In this document: in pieces, positions 7,501 to 16,500 of the stretch | How positions within the stretch are numbered: the first letter of the stretch is position 1 | Layout: the number at the start of each line of letters is the position of its first letter | Assembly: GCA_964560205.1 (NCBI GenBank) | Contig: CAZLKT010000017.1 | Location: forward strand, 1 to 21,829 | Length of the DNA: 21,829 nucleotides | Direction of reading: 5' to 3' | Origin: CAZLKT01 sp964560205 | GTDB taxonomy: Bacteria; Pseudomonadota; Alphaproteobacteria; Holosporales; Holosporaceae | Notes under the pieces: generated by a model | Databases searched by the model: none | Seen by the model: only the letters and a program-made list of their open reading frames with translations | Told to the model about the DNA's origin: nothing | Translations under genes and position numbers: made by a program

Positions 7501-10500
7501 TCAAGGTCAGGCTGATTTACTCTATTTTTGAGATCCATTAGTCCATCCTCACCAGAAAAGAGCACTGCTAAATCTATCTGGTCGACGTCTTTTAGTGCAT
7601 TCTTTTCGTCCATGTATTGCAGCTGGTCATTGGTGAACCATGCACGACAACTTTTCACCTGCTGAGGAGAAAACTCTCTGCTTTTGCCTTCTAAAATATC
7701 CTTGAGATCTCTTATTTCGGTCCTTTCCGCCCCATTAAAAAGGTTATAAAATATAGAATTTTTCTCTTTATTGAATAAATATATGGCAATTTTCTCACTT
7801 TTTGAACATTCGTTTATGATGAAATTGTTAATATCCGTTTTGTTTTCTGGGAAATTTTTATAAACATCTTCTATCTCAGCAGCAATGCCTTGAAAGAAAA
7901 CCTGCCTTTGATTTTGTCCCTTGGGTTGGTTTTTTATTGTATCTATGATCAGTTGAGCACGATCTTGGGCATTACGCTTTCTGAGCTCTGCAGCATCTTC
8001 TATCCGACTCTCCTCTTTGAAACCCGCAGGATTAGCATTGCTCTGCATTGGGGGCTGCCCTTCGGGTTCTTGTAGTGGGAAGAAACTCTGGAACAAGTTG
8101 CTTTGTGTCTGATTTTTTTTCTCCTCCGCCTCAATGTACGGCCTCATGAGACTTTGGTCATCAGGTGAAAGTTTGCTATAAATCAATCGAAACCGGCTAT
8201 TTCTTGATGCCGTATCTCTTGATGCCATATCCATTTTAGCGAGATACTCACAAAGCTCCCCTCGGAGGAGGGGGTCGGTGATCCAGCAGAGTCTTCCAAT
8301 GAGTTCTCCAGCGGAAAACAGATGTTGCAGTTGAGAGGGTGAGCACTTGTTCATATCTACGTCACTAATCTTAAATTTACCCAGCATCTTTTCATCCAAC
8401 ACCTGGTCTGGAATGGCTTGTATCTGTTCTAATGATAGTCCACCTTCTGATTCTGTAAATGCTGTACGAAACGCTTTGTCATTTAAAAATTTGAGTTGTA
8501 CTCTAGTAATGTGCCCTTCGGTTATGAGCCTTTTTATATCAAAACGTGTGAGGTATTTATAATCATTCTTTTCCTCTTCCTCATCTGCATGCAATGCCTC
8601 ATTGTCACCTTCTAAGAATAACTCTACTTTTTCTCGTATAGGTATCAGTTCTTGAAATTTTTTCTTCACAGAAGCATCAAGGCCATGCTGACTTACTCTA
8701 TTTTTGAGATCCTCTAGTCCATCTTTACCAGCAAAGAGGTGTGATAAGTCCATCTGGTCGACGTCTTTTCGTTCATTCTTTTCGTCCATGTATTGCAGCT
8801 GGTCATTGATGAACCATGCACGACATTTTGTCACCTCCAAAGGAGAAAGATATGATACGCTGCCTTCTAAAATATCATTGAGATTTATTATTTCCACCCT
8901 TCCATCATAATCAAAAAGGTCAGAAAATATAAACTTTTTCTCTTTATTGAAGAAATATATGGCAGTTTTCTCACTTTTTGAACATCTGCCTTTGATGAAG
9001 TCGTTAATAGTCGCTTTGTTTTTTGGGAAAGCTTGATAAGCTTTTTCTATCTCAGCAGCAATGCCTTGAAAGAAAACCTGCCTTTCATTTTGTTCCTTGG
9101 TTTGGTTTTTTATTTTATCTATGATCAGTTGAGCACAATTTTGGGCATCTTCAGCACGCTTTCTGCGCTCTCGCTCCTCCTCTTCAGCACGCTTTCTGCT
9201 CTCTTCTTCTCTTTGCTTCTCCCTTTCAGCACGCTTTCTGCTCTCTTCTTCTTTTTTCCTCTCATGTTCTTCCATCACTTCCCTATCTCTTGCTTCATCC
9301 TCTTCTTTTTTCTTCCGAATAATCTCCAGTTCTTTATTTACGGCACTTCTTTCACTAGGTGAAATCTTATGAGAATAGCTTCCCCCTGGACCATCATATA
9401 AAAGGGCGGCTAAAAACCCATAAATAAGCGTTTTTTTGTCATGGGAGAGGGTGTCAATCATTCCATAACACTTTCCACTATCAATCAATGAGCATATTTT
9501 TTGTGGTGAGCACTTCTCTAAATCTTTCTGAAGAACAGTAAACTTGGGATTTTCACACATGTTATTCCATGTGTCCATTGGAATGTCTTCTATCTGTTTT
9601 TCTGATAGGACACCATGTGGGTTTTGAAACACTGCACAAAACGCTTCAGCGTTTAAAAGGTGGAGTGGCACTTTATTAATCTGTCCTGCTTCTATTATCC
9701 TTTTTATATCAAACCATGTGAGATATTTATAATTATTATATTCCTCATCTTCTATATTAAGTGCCCTATCTTCACCTTTTAAGAATGACTCTATGCTTTC
9801 TCGTATCGCTATAAGCTGCTCAAGTTTCCCCCCATCCACATAGGCACTTCTCTCCATTACAGAGACATTAAATTGCGGTTTAGCCTGATTCATCAGTCTA
9901 TCTTTGAGATCATCCAGTCCATCTTGACCGGCAAAGAGCACTCCTAAATTTACAAAATTATCTATTTGTAGGTCCTCATTGATGAACCATAAACGATAAT
10001 CTTTCAGTTTATCAGGCTTAAAATCTGCACCTGTGATGCTTCCGTCTAAAATTTTTCCAAGAGAGTCTATTTCTTTTCTCTCACTCTCTGAGAAAAGGAT
10101 CGCACCCATCCTCTCTCTCTCTCTTCTTTGAGTGTAGAGGAATATACTCCTTCTGTTACTTTCTGAACATGCTCTGATGAGGTCCCGAGTCTCTTTGTTA
10201 TTCTGGATAGGAGCTTTTATCATCTCCGAAGATTGACTTGAAAAAAAACTTTTCCTGCCCGGCTCCTCCAAGTCTCGTGTGACTATATTTATTCGTTCTA
10301 CGATCTCTTTTATCTTTTCTAAATATTTTTCTTTTCCCTTGAGCTTTGTCACTATTTCTTCTCTTTTTTCCTCCGAAATCTTTGAAAAAACGTTTTTAGC
10401 TGAAATATCATCTTGATTATTCAAGCGAGCAAGATATTCACCGAAATCATCTTTTTTGTCTCGGGGGATATCTTCGAATAAATTTTGTGATTCGGCGGGG

Positions 10501-13196
10501 GCGAGTATATGCATTAATTGTTCTGGTGTGCACCTGCCCAAAATTGCCTCTGGAACCTTAAATTTTTTGGCGAACCTCTCCCATCTCTCCACAGGTATGC
10601 CCACTATCTGATCTTCTGATATCACATTAGATTTAGTCTCAAACACTAAATGGAGCACATTATTGTTCAGAGAAGAGAGCGGGATTTCTTGAAATCTAGA
10701 AGGCGGGAGAGCACTCACATCACTGAGGGTCATGTACTGATAATAATTAGGATCTAAGTTATGCTTCTGGTCTTTTATGAAGTTTTCAATGTGTTCTCGT
10801 ATATTTATGATTTCATTCAATTCTCTTTTAACGTTACCTTCAAGAGCGGAACCATTCACTTTTTCTTTGAGGAATCTTAAGCCATTCTCCCCTTGAGTGA
10901 AATACCATACATTTTCATGAGTAATCTCTTGGAGCTGCTCATCTGTCATGACCTCAAGATATCTTGCAGGATTGTAAGGGAGGTCATCGTAATTATTCTG
11001 TAAAATTCGTTCAAGTCCCGCCCGAAGTTCATCTTCGTCCACAAGTTTTGGGGCTTTTTCGAAAGAGAGATGATTAATGTACTTATCTGGGATAGAAAAA
11101 TGAGGATCCTTTTGTATAATATCCTTGTACTGCTCTTCTTTGATTGCCTCTATCGCTGATTTATCCAGCTTTATATCTTCTGTTAAAAGAATTTCCTTGA
11201 GTTCTCCAGGACTTAGATGACGGATCATTTCTGGGTTTAGCTCTCTAAAGTGGGCCACTATCTGAGCTTTTGATATCATATTAGGTGTAGTCTCAAACAC
11301 TAAATTGAGCACATTATTGTTCAGAGAAGAGAGCGGGATTTCTTGAAATCTAGAAGGCGGGAGAGCACTCACATCACTGAGGGTCATGTACTGATAATAA
11401 TTAGGATCTAAGTTATGCTTCTGGTCTTTTATGAAGTTTTCAATGTGTTCTCGTATATTTATGATTTCATTCAATTCTCTTTTAACGTTACCTTCAAGAG
11501 CGGAACCATTCACTTTTTCTTTGAGGAATCTTAAGCCATTCTCCCCTTGAGTGAAATACCATACATTTTCATGAGTAATCTCTTGGAGCTGCTCATCTGT
11601 CATGACCTCAAGATATCTTGCAGGATTGTAAGGGAGGTCATCGTAATTATTCTGTAAAATTCGTTCAAGTCCCGCCCGAAGTTCAGCTTCGTCCACAAGT
11701 TTTGGGGCTTTTTTGAAAGAGAGATGATTAATGTACTTATCTGGGATAGAAAACTCAGGATCCTTTTCCATGATATCCCTGTACTGCTCTTCTTTGATTG
11801 CCTCTATCGCTGATTTATCCATGTTTATATCTTTTCTTAAAAGAATTTCCTTGCGTGCTCCAGGACTTAGCTGACGGATCATTTCTGGTTTGAGCTTTTT
11901 CAACTGGTCTTGTGATAGGTTACGAGCTGTGATGATACTGATGGATGTTGGTTCTATAAGTTCTTCCCCAACGCCATCATTCAGGAGTTTTAAAATGCTT
12001 TCCTGCTGCTTTATCTTAGTGCTTAACTCTCCATAGAGAGCACCTGCCTTTTCTAAAGAAAGGAGATCGTCTATTTTGTCCTGCAGTGGTTTAACCTGTT
12101 TACCGTTTTGGGAGAGCACCGCGATCATGTCGTGATTGAGATTCTGCAGATCATCCTTTGTAAGTATATTAATGTATTGTAAGATCTTTTCCGGGTTCTC
12201 ACTTAACTGAGAGTATTTTGCTCCAGAATCCTTATTCCAGGTTTTACTCTCATTGAGAACATTGTGGAATTCTTGACAAAGAATTCGATTTTTATGTTGA
12301 ATACTGTAAAATTCTTTCAGGGCATATCCCCCAAAAAGAGAGGGTCCCATGATAGGGGTTGCGGCCAACAGTGTTAAAGCAATTGGCAATTCAGTTTGCA
12401 AACCTTGCAAGCCATTTTCTTGCAAGAAACTCCTTTTGATGAATGACACCCCTGTACCAACAACTGCAGAAGCACCGACACTCAATATGGTAGGCCATGA
12501 AATCTGCCATTTACCTTGTCCTGAGAGACTGCCATTTCCTTTTCCACTATCTTGAACTGGGCTTGAGGAATTATATGAGCCTTGCCCAACTATGGTATTA
12601 TTCTTATTCGCATCCTGCTGTCCGGACTCTTTGACTTTTAAGCTGCCCTGTTGCTGTCCCGAAATGCTTGAGGATTTATATGAGCCTTGCTCAACTATGG
12701 TATTATTCTTATTCACATCCTGCTGTCCGGGCTCTTTGACTTTTAGGCTGCCCTGTTGCTGTCCTGGAATATCTGGGATTTTCAGAGCATCTCCGAGGAG
12801 GGGATCATTGATTGATGGAGCTTTATGCACAGGTTGAGGCACATAAGAATGAGAGGAGAACCACCCCTGACTGTAGGCATAGGATATGCCTGCTATGGAA
12901 AGGATTGCAAGACTGAGATAATCCATTGTCCCAAGGTTCAAGAAGAATGATGTTGTGGTGCTGGGTTTCACCACTGGTTGTGCTTTCTTAGGGCGCTGAA
13001 CCTCTTGTTTTTTTCTGGGGACTTGTTTTTTTGTCCTATTGCTTCTCGATTCTTGTACTTTTGTTTTAGAAACATTTTTCTTATGAGTGACGGCACGAGG
13101 TTTGGTTTTGGTGGCCTCTTTGACCCCGAGAGATGGGGTTGTTTTCATAGAAAAAAGTAGTATGAAAAGAAGAGCTTGTTTTCGAATATTTTTCAC
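4512..13196 (-). CDS. repeat protein 2: giant exported/membrane-anchored repeat protein, 2,894 aa
   Basis: Largest family member; no known function recognised. I chose the GTG at 13196 because it gives a normal signal peptide (MKNIRKQALLFILLFSMKT) and sits 39 bases after the -10 start, as in gene 1; the upstream TTG at 13217 would leave almost no leader. Domains: signal peptide 1-24; very basic linker 25-80; membrane segment about 90-109; Gln/Ser/Gly linker with a 35-aa tandem duplication; hydrophobic segments about 232-253 and 270-291; then about 2,600 residues of helical repeats. Seven diverged superrepeats are anchored on an 'LTxFDIKRI'-like phrase near 11372, 10718, 9707, 8537, 7373, 6473 and 5391. 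A Glu/Arg/Lys coiled-coil-like stretch lies about residues 1284-1355. Residues near 2088 are encoded by an A11 tract. A structural envelope role is inferred. Confidence 0.9.
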   Translation of the reverse strand: MKNIRKQALLFILLFSMKTTPSLGVKEATKTKPRAVTHKKNVSKTKVQESRSNRTKKQVPRKKQEVQRPKKAQPVVKPSTTTSFFLNLGTMDYLSLAILSIAGISYAYSQGWFSSHSYVPQPVHKAPSINDPLLGDALKIPDIPGQQQGSLKVKEPGQQDVNKNNTIVEQGSYKSSSISGQQQGSLKVKESGQQDANKNNTIVGQGSYNSSSPVQDSGKGNGSLSGQGKWQISWPTILSVGASAVVGTGVSFIKRSFLQENGLQGLQTELPIALTLLAATPIMGPSLFGGYALKEFYSIQHKNRILCQEFHNVLNESKTWNKDSGAKYSQLSENPEKILQYINILTKDDLQNLNHDMIAVLSQNGKQVKPLQDKIDDLLSLEKAGALYGELSTKIKQQESILKLLNDGVGEELIEPTSISIITARNLSQDQLKKLKPEMIRQLSPGARKEILLRKDINMDKSAIEAIKEEQYRDIMEKDPEFSIPDKYINHLSFKKAPKLVDEAELRAGLERILQNNYDDLPYNPARYLEVMTDEQLQEITHENVWYFTQGENGLRFLKEKVNGSALEGNVKRELNEIINIREHIENFIKDQKHNLDPNYYQYMTLSDVSALPPSRFQEIPLSSLNNNVLNLVFETTPNMISKAQIVAHFRELNPEMIRHLSPGELKEILLTEDIKLDKSAIEAIKEEQYKDIIQKDPHFSIPDKYINHLSFEKAPKLVDEDELRAGLERILQNNYDDLPYNPARYLEVMTDEQLQEITHENVWYFTQGENGLRFLKEKVNGSALEGNVKRELNEIINIREHIENFIKDQKHNLDPNYYQYMTLSDVSALPPSRFQEIPLSSLNNNVLHLVFETKSNVISEDQIVGIPVERWERFAKKFKVPEAILGRCTPEQLMHILAPAESQNLFEDIPRDKKDDFGEYLARLNNQDDISAKNVFSKISEEKREEIVTKLKGKEKYLEKIKEIVERINIVTRDLEEPGRKSFFSSQSSEMIKAPIQNNKETRDLIRACSESNRRSIFLYTQRRERERMGAILFSESERKEIDSLGKILDGSITGADFKPDKLKDYRLWFINEDLQIDNFVNLGVLFAGQDGLDDLKDRLMNQAKPQFNVSVMERSAYVDGGKLEQLIAIRESIESFLKGEDRALNIEDEEYNNYKYLTWFDIKRIIEAGQINKVPLHLLNAEAFCAVFQNPHGVLSEKQIEDIPMDTWNNMCENPKFTVLQKDLEKCSPQKICSLIDSGKCYGMIDTLSHDKKTLIYGFLAALLYDGPGGSYSHKISPSERSAVNKELEIIRKKKEEDEARDREVMEEHERKKEEESRKRAEREKQREEESRKRAEEEERERRKRAEDAQNCAQLIIDKIKNQTKEQNERQVFFQGIAAEIEKAYQAFPKNKATINDFIKGRCSKSEKTAIYFFNKEKKFIFSDLFDYDGRVEIINLNDILEGSVSYLSPLEVTKCRAWFINDQLQYMDEKNERKDVDQMDLSHLFAGKDGLEDLKNRVSQHGLDASVKKKFQELIPIREKVELFLEGDNEALHADEEEEKNDYKYLTRFDIKRLITEGHITRVQLKFLNDKAFRTAFTESEGGLSLEQIQAIPDQVLDEKMLGKFKISDVDMNKCSPSQLQHLFSAGELIGRLCWITDPLLRGELCEYLAKMDMASRDTASRNSRFRLIYSKLSPDDQSLMRPYIEAEEKKNQTQSNLFQSFFPLQEPEGQPPMQSNANPAGFKEESRIEDAAELRKRNAQDRAQLIIDTIKNQPKGQNQRQVFFQGIAAEIEDVYKNFPENKTDINNFIINECSKSEKIAIYLFNKEKNSIFYNLFNGAERTEIRDLKDILEGKSREFSPQQVKSCRAWFTNDQLQYMDEKNALKDVDQIDLAVLFSGEDGLMDLKNRVNQPDLDVSVWKKFTELIPIREQIEQFHVSKGCNFYAWQEYYKNLTWLDIKRIIEAEQTHRLPLALLNKKAFRTAFEYSKGRLSQSQIQAIPMDVWQNVTDAFTTICKEDINKLSVPQLQHLFSIGKLTGKLNEITTLKKEFFEDIAHGINTEQNANFLACYNTLSYSEKNLIDSYIEADKKKNANQNHFSQSSFQKKKPEGQPLMQNNANSADFKGGRQIKPVGFKEEGGLEKASKDRMMITSEELEGILDKKFDTSFDFPTFPFPTRYFHTILEDDQLHRIDWENASILFSDNNVSSSAKYFRDAAISPEVKNKLKEVMDIRTNIEKLIENISRIDDKYIPFLTRFDIKRIYLRSGNGNMKMSPQQVSLLNFQSLYQIFVECNGNVSDVMLENVGQGKLAFLFCNSDLSERIPKDFFKRCRVLDMKSVDNDKEYLFDHLLAQSQLPGQENVLNFFQDVANDFMRNDGFTMNMVEKTREMEGSLQEREIVYYLMDKDSPMKNKLLDAGEKSPQKEALLTYLEKGELNNSILAKKPCPVLLKAYRAMLTDDDLRHINKENVSYLFQGEEGLKDLEARVELAKKNRTINDDLKTRLEKLVTEQKRSEDEEKLKRILEKKFDTSFDFPTFLFPTRYSHTMLKDDQLHRIDWENASILFSGQNMSNYEKHFNTAAIPPIVKEKLKEITDIRTNIEKLIENASGIDDKYIPFLTRFDIKRIYLRSGEKTIKMSPQQVSLLNFQSLYQILVECNGVPEVVLENVGQGKWAFLFSHSDLFEKKISKDFLERLRVSHIKAIYDNRRCVFEDLLFQSDLPGQENVLNFFQDIANDFMRNDGFTMNMVEKTREMEGSLQEREIVYYLMDKDSPMKNKLLDAGEKSPQKEALLTYLEKGELNNSILADKPCPVLLKAYRAMLTDDELRHINKKNVSYLFQGPDGLESLKARVELAKKNGTINDDLKKTLETLVTEQKHIEGSVPPVKGGKIHDGDKEGGHQMKGVGMKKMEE
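4620..6790 (-). repeat. 1,092-bp (364-aa) direct duplication in repeat gene 2
   Basis: The stretch around 4620-5700 recurs at an offset of 1,092 bases. Best-conserved blocks are 4801-5090 and 5893-6182; 4831-5050 matches 5923-6142 with no difference I can see. Each copy encodes NSILA, LKAYRAMLTDD, YLFQG and FDTSFDFPTF, and phrases such as GQENVLNFFQD. Small indels shift the offset to about 1,082 near the LTRFDIKRI motif. Confidence 0.93.
6880..9150 (-). repeat. 1,176-bp (392-aa) diverged duplication in repeat gene 2
   Basis: The block starting AQLIIDKIKNQ, VFFQGIAAEIE (near 9061-9140) recurs as AQLIIDTIKNQ, VFFQGIAAEIE (near 7885-7960), 1,176 bases apart. Both continue through ILEG, CRAWF(I/T)NDQLQYMDEKN, KDVDQ(M/I)DL, DLKNRV and then LSQLQHLF-type phrases. 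Divergence is higher than in the 654- and 1,092-base duplications, suggesting an older event. Confidence 0.88.
6924..6934 (-). other. A11 homopolymer tract inside repeat gene 2
   Basis: Eleven T on the plus strand encode the Lys run of SSFQKKKPEG near residue 2088. Loss of one A makes a stop at 6905-6907, and gain of one makes a stop at 6889-6891, so either slip removes about 800 C-terminal residues. The paralogous copy near 8080 has no such tract. Confidence 0.9.
9130..9345 (-). other. highly charged Glu/Arg/Lys helical stretch in repeat protein 2
   Basis: About 70 residues composed almost wholly of E, R, K and A, with the word EEESRKRAE repeated. This is typical of a coiled coil or single alpha-helix linker. 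It separates the third superrepeat from the fourth. Confidence 0.75.
10635..11820 (-). repeat. 654-bp (218-aa) near-identical tandem duplication in repeat gene 2
   Basis: The block 10635-11166 repeats as 11289-11820. Within it, 10653-11031 and 11307-11685 (379 bases) look identical by eye. Encoded phrases include ARYLEVMTDEQLQEIT, WYFTQGENGLRFLKEKV and YQYMTLSDVSALPP. Identity at this level, including third codon positions, points to recent duplication or gene conversion. Confidence 0.95.
12555..12764 (-). repeat. 105-bp (35-aa) tandem duplication in linker of repeat protein 2
   Basis: Copies 12660-12764 and 12555-12659 encode GQQQGSLKVKE, GQQD, NKNNTIV and GSY in the cytoplasmic-or-periplasmic linker between the first and second hydrophobic segments. 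Confidence 0.95.
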
Positions 13197-13229
13197 AATA
13201 ATGCACAAATAAAACAAATAACTATTGAA

Positions 13230-13258
13230 ACTTTAGCATATTTTAATTTTTTTGTCAA
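13230..13258 (-). promoter_or_regulatory. sigma-70-type promoter of repeat gene 2, near copy of the gene 1 promoter
   Basis: Minus strand: TTGACA (13258-13253), a 17-base spacer starting with an A tract and ending ATATGC, then TAAAGT (13235-13230). The -35 and spacer ends equal those of gene 1; the -10 is weaker (4 of 6). Predicted start near 13223, leader about 27 bases, no Shine-Dalgarno site before the GTG. Confidence 0.78.
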
Positions 13259-13458
13259 TAGAAAAAATTGAAATGATGATAGGTAAGAGCAAAACAAGAG
13301 GGGAGGACAGCAATAGGGGGATATATGCTCCAAAACCCTTACTATGAAAAAAGTTAGATAATATGCATAATCTGCGGGCCAATGATACCCCTTCAAGCAG
13401 TCTTTTCTTATAATAATCAATTATTAACAAAAGAGGTGGGACTCTTTAGACAGCACTC

Positions 13459-13504
13459 CTTCCCCAGAGGGAAGCGTTTTTACCCCATGAATGGGGGGGT
13501 CCCC
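13459..13504. terminator. hairpin cluster downstream of repeat gene 3
   Basis: A 6-bp stem (13459-13464 with 13469-13474, loop CAGA) is followed on the plus strand by CG and TTTTT (13477-13481), a terminator shape for plus-strand transcription. A second small stem (CCCCA/TGGGG, 13483-13496) follows. On the minus strand, where the genes lie, no T-run follows either stem. Its role for gene 3 is therefore doubtful. Confidence 0.35.
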
Positions 13505-13595
13505 TTTTATACCCTCTCTCTTATTATTTTCATCTGAATAAAAGGCGGTTCAGATCTATTCCTGCTAACGCTTATTCTTCTCCTTCCACCTTTTT

Positions 13596-16500
13596 CTAAC
13601 ACACTTTTTCTTCCTCCTCTTTTTCCAATACCTTTTTTTCCCTAGCAAATTTCATTGTCTTCGGATTTCCTTGGCGAGCAGCATGCGCCTCAAAATCTCC
13701 CTCATCATTTTTTGAGAAAAAATCCTTTTGACTGAATTCTTCAGACGAAAGAACCCGTTTTCGCTGTGGTGGTGATAATTTCATCAAAAAATTATTGTCT
13801 ATCATAAAAGCTCCAAGGCTTCCTCCCGAATCTGCCACGCCTATATTTTTTAATATATCTCTTGGTTTGCCTTTTTCTGCACGTATTCCCAGTCTGAGCT
13901 TATTTTGCTCTACTTTGCCGGGAAATAAAATACCCATAAAATCGTCAAAATTGCCTATCTTGTCTTTATAATACTTGCACAGGACATCTTTTCCCTCTTG
14001 TGAAAGGTATGAGGCTGCCCCAATCTTCTCCCCATCATTATCAGTGTGCATATCTAAGAATAAGCCCCAGAAGTCATGTGATTGGCCTTCCTTGATGTTC
14101 TTTATCTGTTCTTGCGATAAATAATCTGCTGAGCGGTTAAAAAGTGCATAGAGTGCTTCAGGTGATAAAGCAGAGAATCTTTCTGGCGGGATCCTTTGAG
14201 CGTTTTCTGGCTTACTCAACAATCTCTCCATATCAAAGTATGTGAGATATAGGTAGATAACATTATCAATTTTATACCCTTCCTCTTTTAAGAACTTTTC
14301 AATACTATATTCTACTTGATATCGTCGCTCCATTATTTTTTTAAAATTTTCTTCCACTTCACCAGAGAGGCCACTTTGACCACCTTTTATCTTTTCAAAA
14401 CGCTTCAATCCTCCCTTGCCTTGGAAGAGATGTGATACATTTGCATCATTAATTTTTTTGAAATGATCCTTTGTCCAAACGTTGTCATAGTCTTGCGGAG
14501 TGCAAGAAGAGTCTGAAAGCATTTTGTACGCTAAAATCGTATCAAGTTCTTGCCTGAGTTTTTCTTCCGTGAATTTGAGGAAGAGATTGCTTCTTGGTTT
14601 CGAGAAGTTGAAGGAATCCATAATCTCTCCCGGCTTCTTACTGTACCGTAATATCTCTTGTTTTTCCGCTTTTGGAATCTTGTCGAAAAATGAGCAAAGC
14701 ATCTGAGGTGCTGGACCTAATTTTCGAGAAACCTCTTTATCCAATCTTAGAGCAAGCCTTTTCCAAAGTGTTATTTGCGTGTCCTGGTCTAAGAAATCAA
14801 CCCTGCCATCAAGCTTTTCATTAAGATACAGAAACTCGAGTCCCTCCAATGAAAATTTGGGAATGTCCTTGTCACGAATCTGTAGGTCTGGGAACTTATC
14901 CAAGAGCTTTTTTAATTGAGGTGCTGTGATGTTTTTTATCTGTTCTTGTGACAAATGATCCTCTGCGTGGTTAAAAAGTGCATAGAGTGCTTTAGGTGAT
15001 AAAGCAGAGAATTTTTCTGACGAAATCCTTTGAACGTTTTCTGGCCTACTCAGCAATCTCTTCATATCAAAGTATGTGAGGCTTTTGTAGATATCATCAT
15101 GAAGTTGATAATCCTTATCACGGAAGAATTCTTCAATATTATTTTCAATTTCCTTTCGTGCAAGAAGCAATTCGTTTAATTGCTTTTTTATTTCATGGTT
15201 CCATCTTTCTTTACTTATCAAATTTTGTAAACGTTCTGGTCCGCCCTTGCCTTGAAAGAGATATGATGCACTTTCACGAGTAATGTATTTTAAACGATAC
15301 CCTAAAGCCTCACAATACTTCCCTGGGGTGAAAGAATAGTGCAAAAGAATTTTGTTGTCTAAAATGCTCTCCAATTCTTCCTTTTGCCTTTTTGTCTTGA
15401 AATCGTTAAAGCGCCTACCTATCTCCTTTATAGGTTTCAGGTTATCCACAGCTTTTTCTTCATCCTGACTATACAAGAGTATCTTGTACAGTTTGTTTAC
15501 TTTGATGGGGTTAAGAAGGTTGATAATAACTTCATCTTTATTATCAATCTGCTCAGCGACCTTTCGACGAAGATCTTCTTGTATGTTATCTGTAAAGAGG
15601 TGAAACTTGCCATGAAGCTTTCCCTTAAGATACAGCAACGCGAGTCCCTCCAATGAAAAGTTGGCAATGTCCTTGTCACGAATCTGTATATCTGGGAACC
15701 CATCCAAGAGCTCTTTTAATTGAGATACTGTGATGTTTTTTATCTGCTCTTGTGACAAATGATCCTCTGAGTGGTTAAAAATTGCATAAAGTGCGGTAGA
15801 TGATAAAGCAGAGAATTTTTCTGACGGAATCCTTTGAACGTTTTCTGACTTACTCAACAATCTCTCCACATCAAAGTATGTGAGGTGTTGGTAGATACCA
15901 TCATAAAGTTGATAATCTTTATCACTCAAGAATTTTCCAATATTACTTTCAATGTCTTCTCGTAGCCCTACTACTTCTTCTAATTCTTTTTGCTTATCAG
16001 CAGAGAGATTGGCACACAGTCGTAGTTTCTCTTTCAAAGCATCTACTCCGTCCATGCCTTGGAAGACATATGATGCGTTTACACAATTAATTTTTTGGAT
16101 CTGATCCTCTTTCAAATCCTTACGATAATGCTCGGGGGTGAAAGAATAGTCCAAAAAAATTTTTTTCTCTAAAATATTCTGAAGATCTTCTTTTAATTTT
16201 CTTTCCTTCATTTTGTAGAAGTCTTCTCTTTCGTCTGTCCTGAAGTCCATGAGCTTCATAGCCTCTTCCACATTTTGACTGTGCAGGACTACATCTTGCT
16301 GCTTTTTTGTGCTACCAATTGTTTTTATACGGTAGATAACATCTTCATCTCCTTGAACACACTGCTCAGCAGTATATTTCAAAATTTTTCTTCTTATGTG
16401 AGGTGATTTCTTGAAAACGTCATCATTGAGACTTCCACGCGTGTAAAGAATTTTTAGTATAGGCAATGAAAGTTTGATGGTATCCTCATAAGAAATAGGA

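Larger units (their letters stand above)
13197..13595. other. spacer between repeat genes 3 and 2
   Basis: Contains the gene 2 promoter and a cluster of short hairpins at 13459-13504. Two overlapping minus-strand frames of 65-75 codons are open here but lack family resemblance and a ribosome site, so I do not call them genes. Confidence 0.6.

Noticed and set aside
13193..13430. Two minus-strand frames of 65 and 75 codons between repeat genes 3 and 2
   Set aside because: They overlap each other in different frames, cross the gene 2 promoter, lack a ribosome site and resemble nothing in the family.
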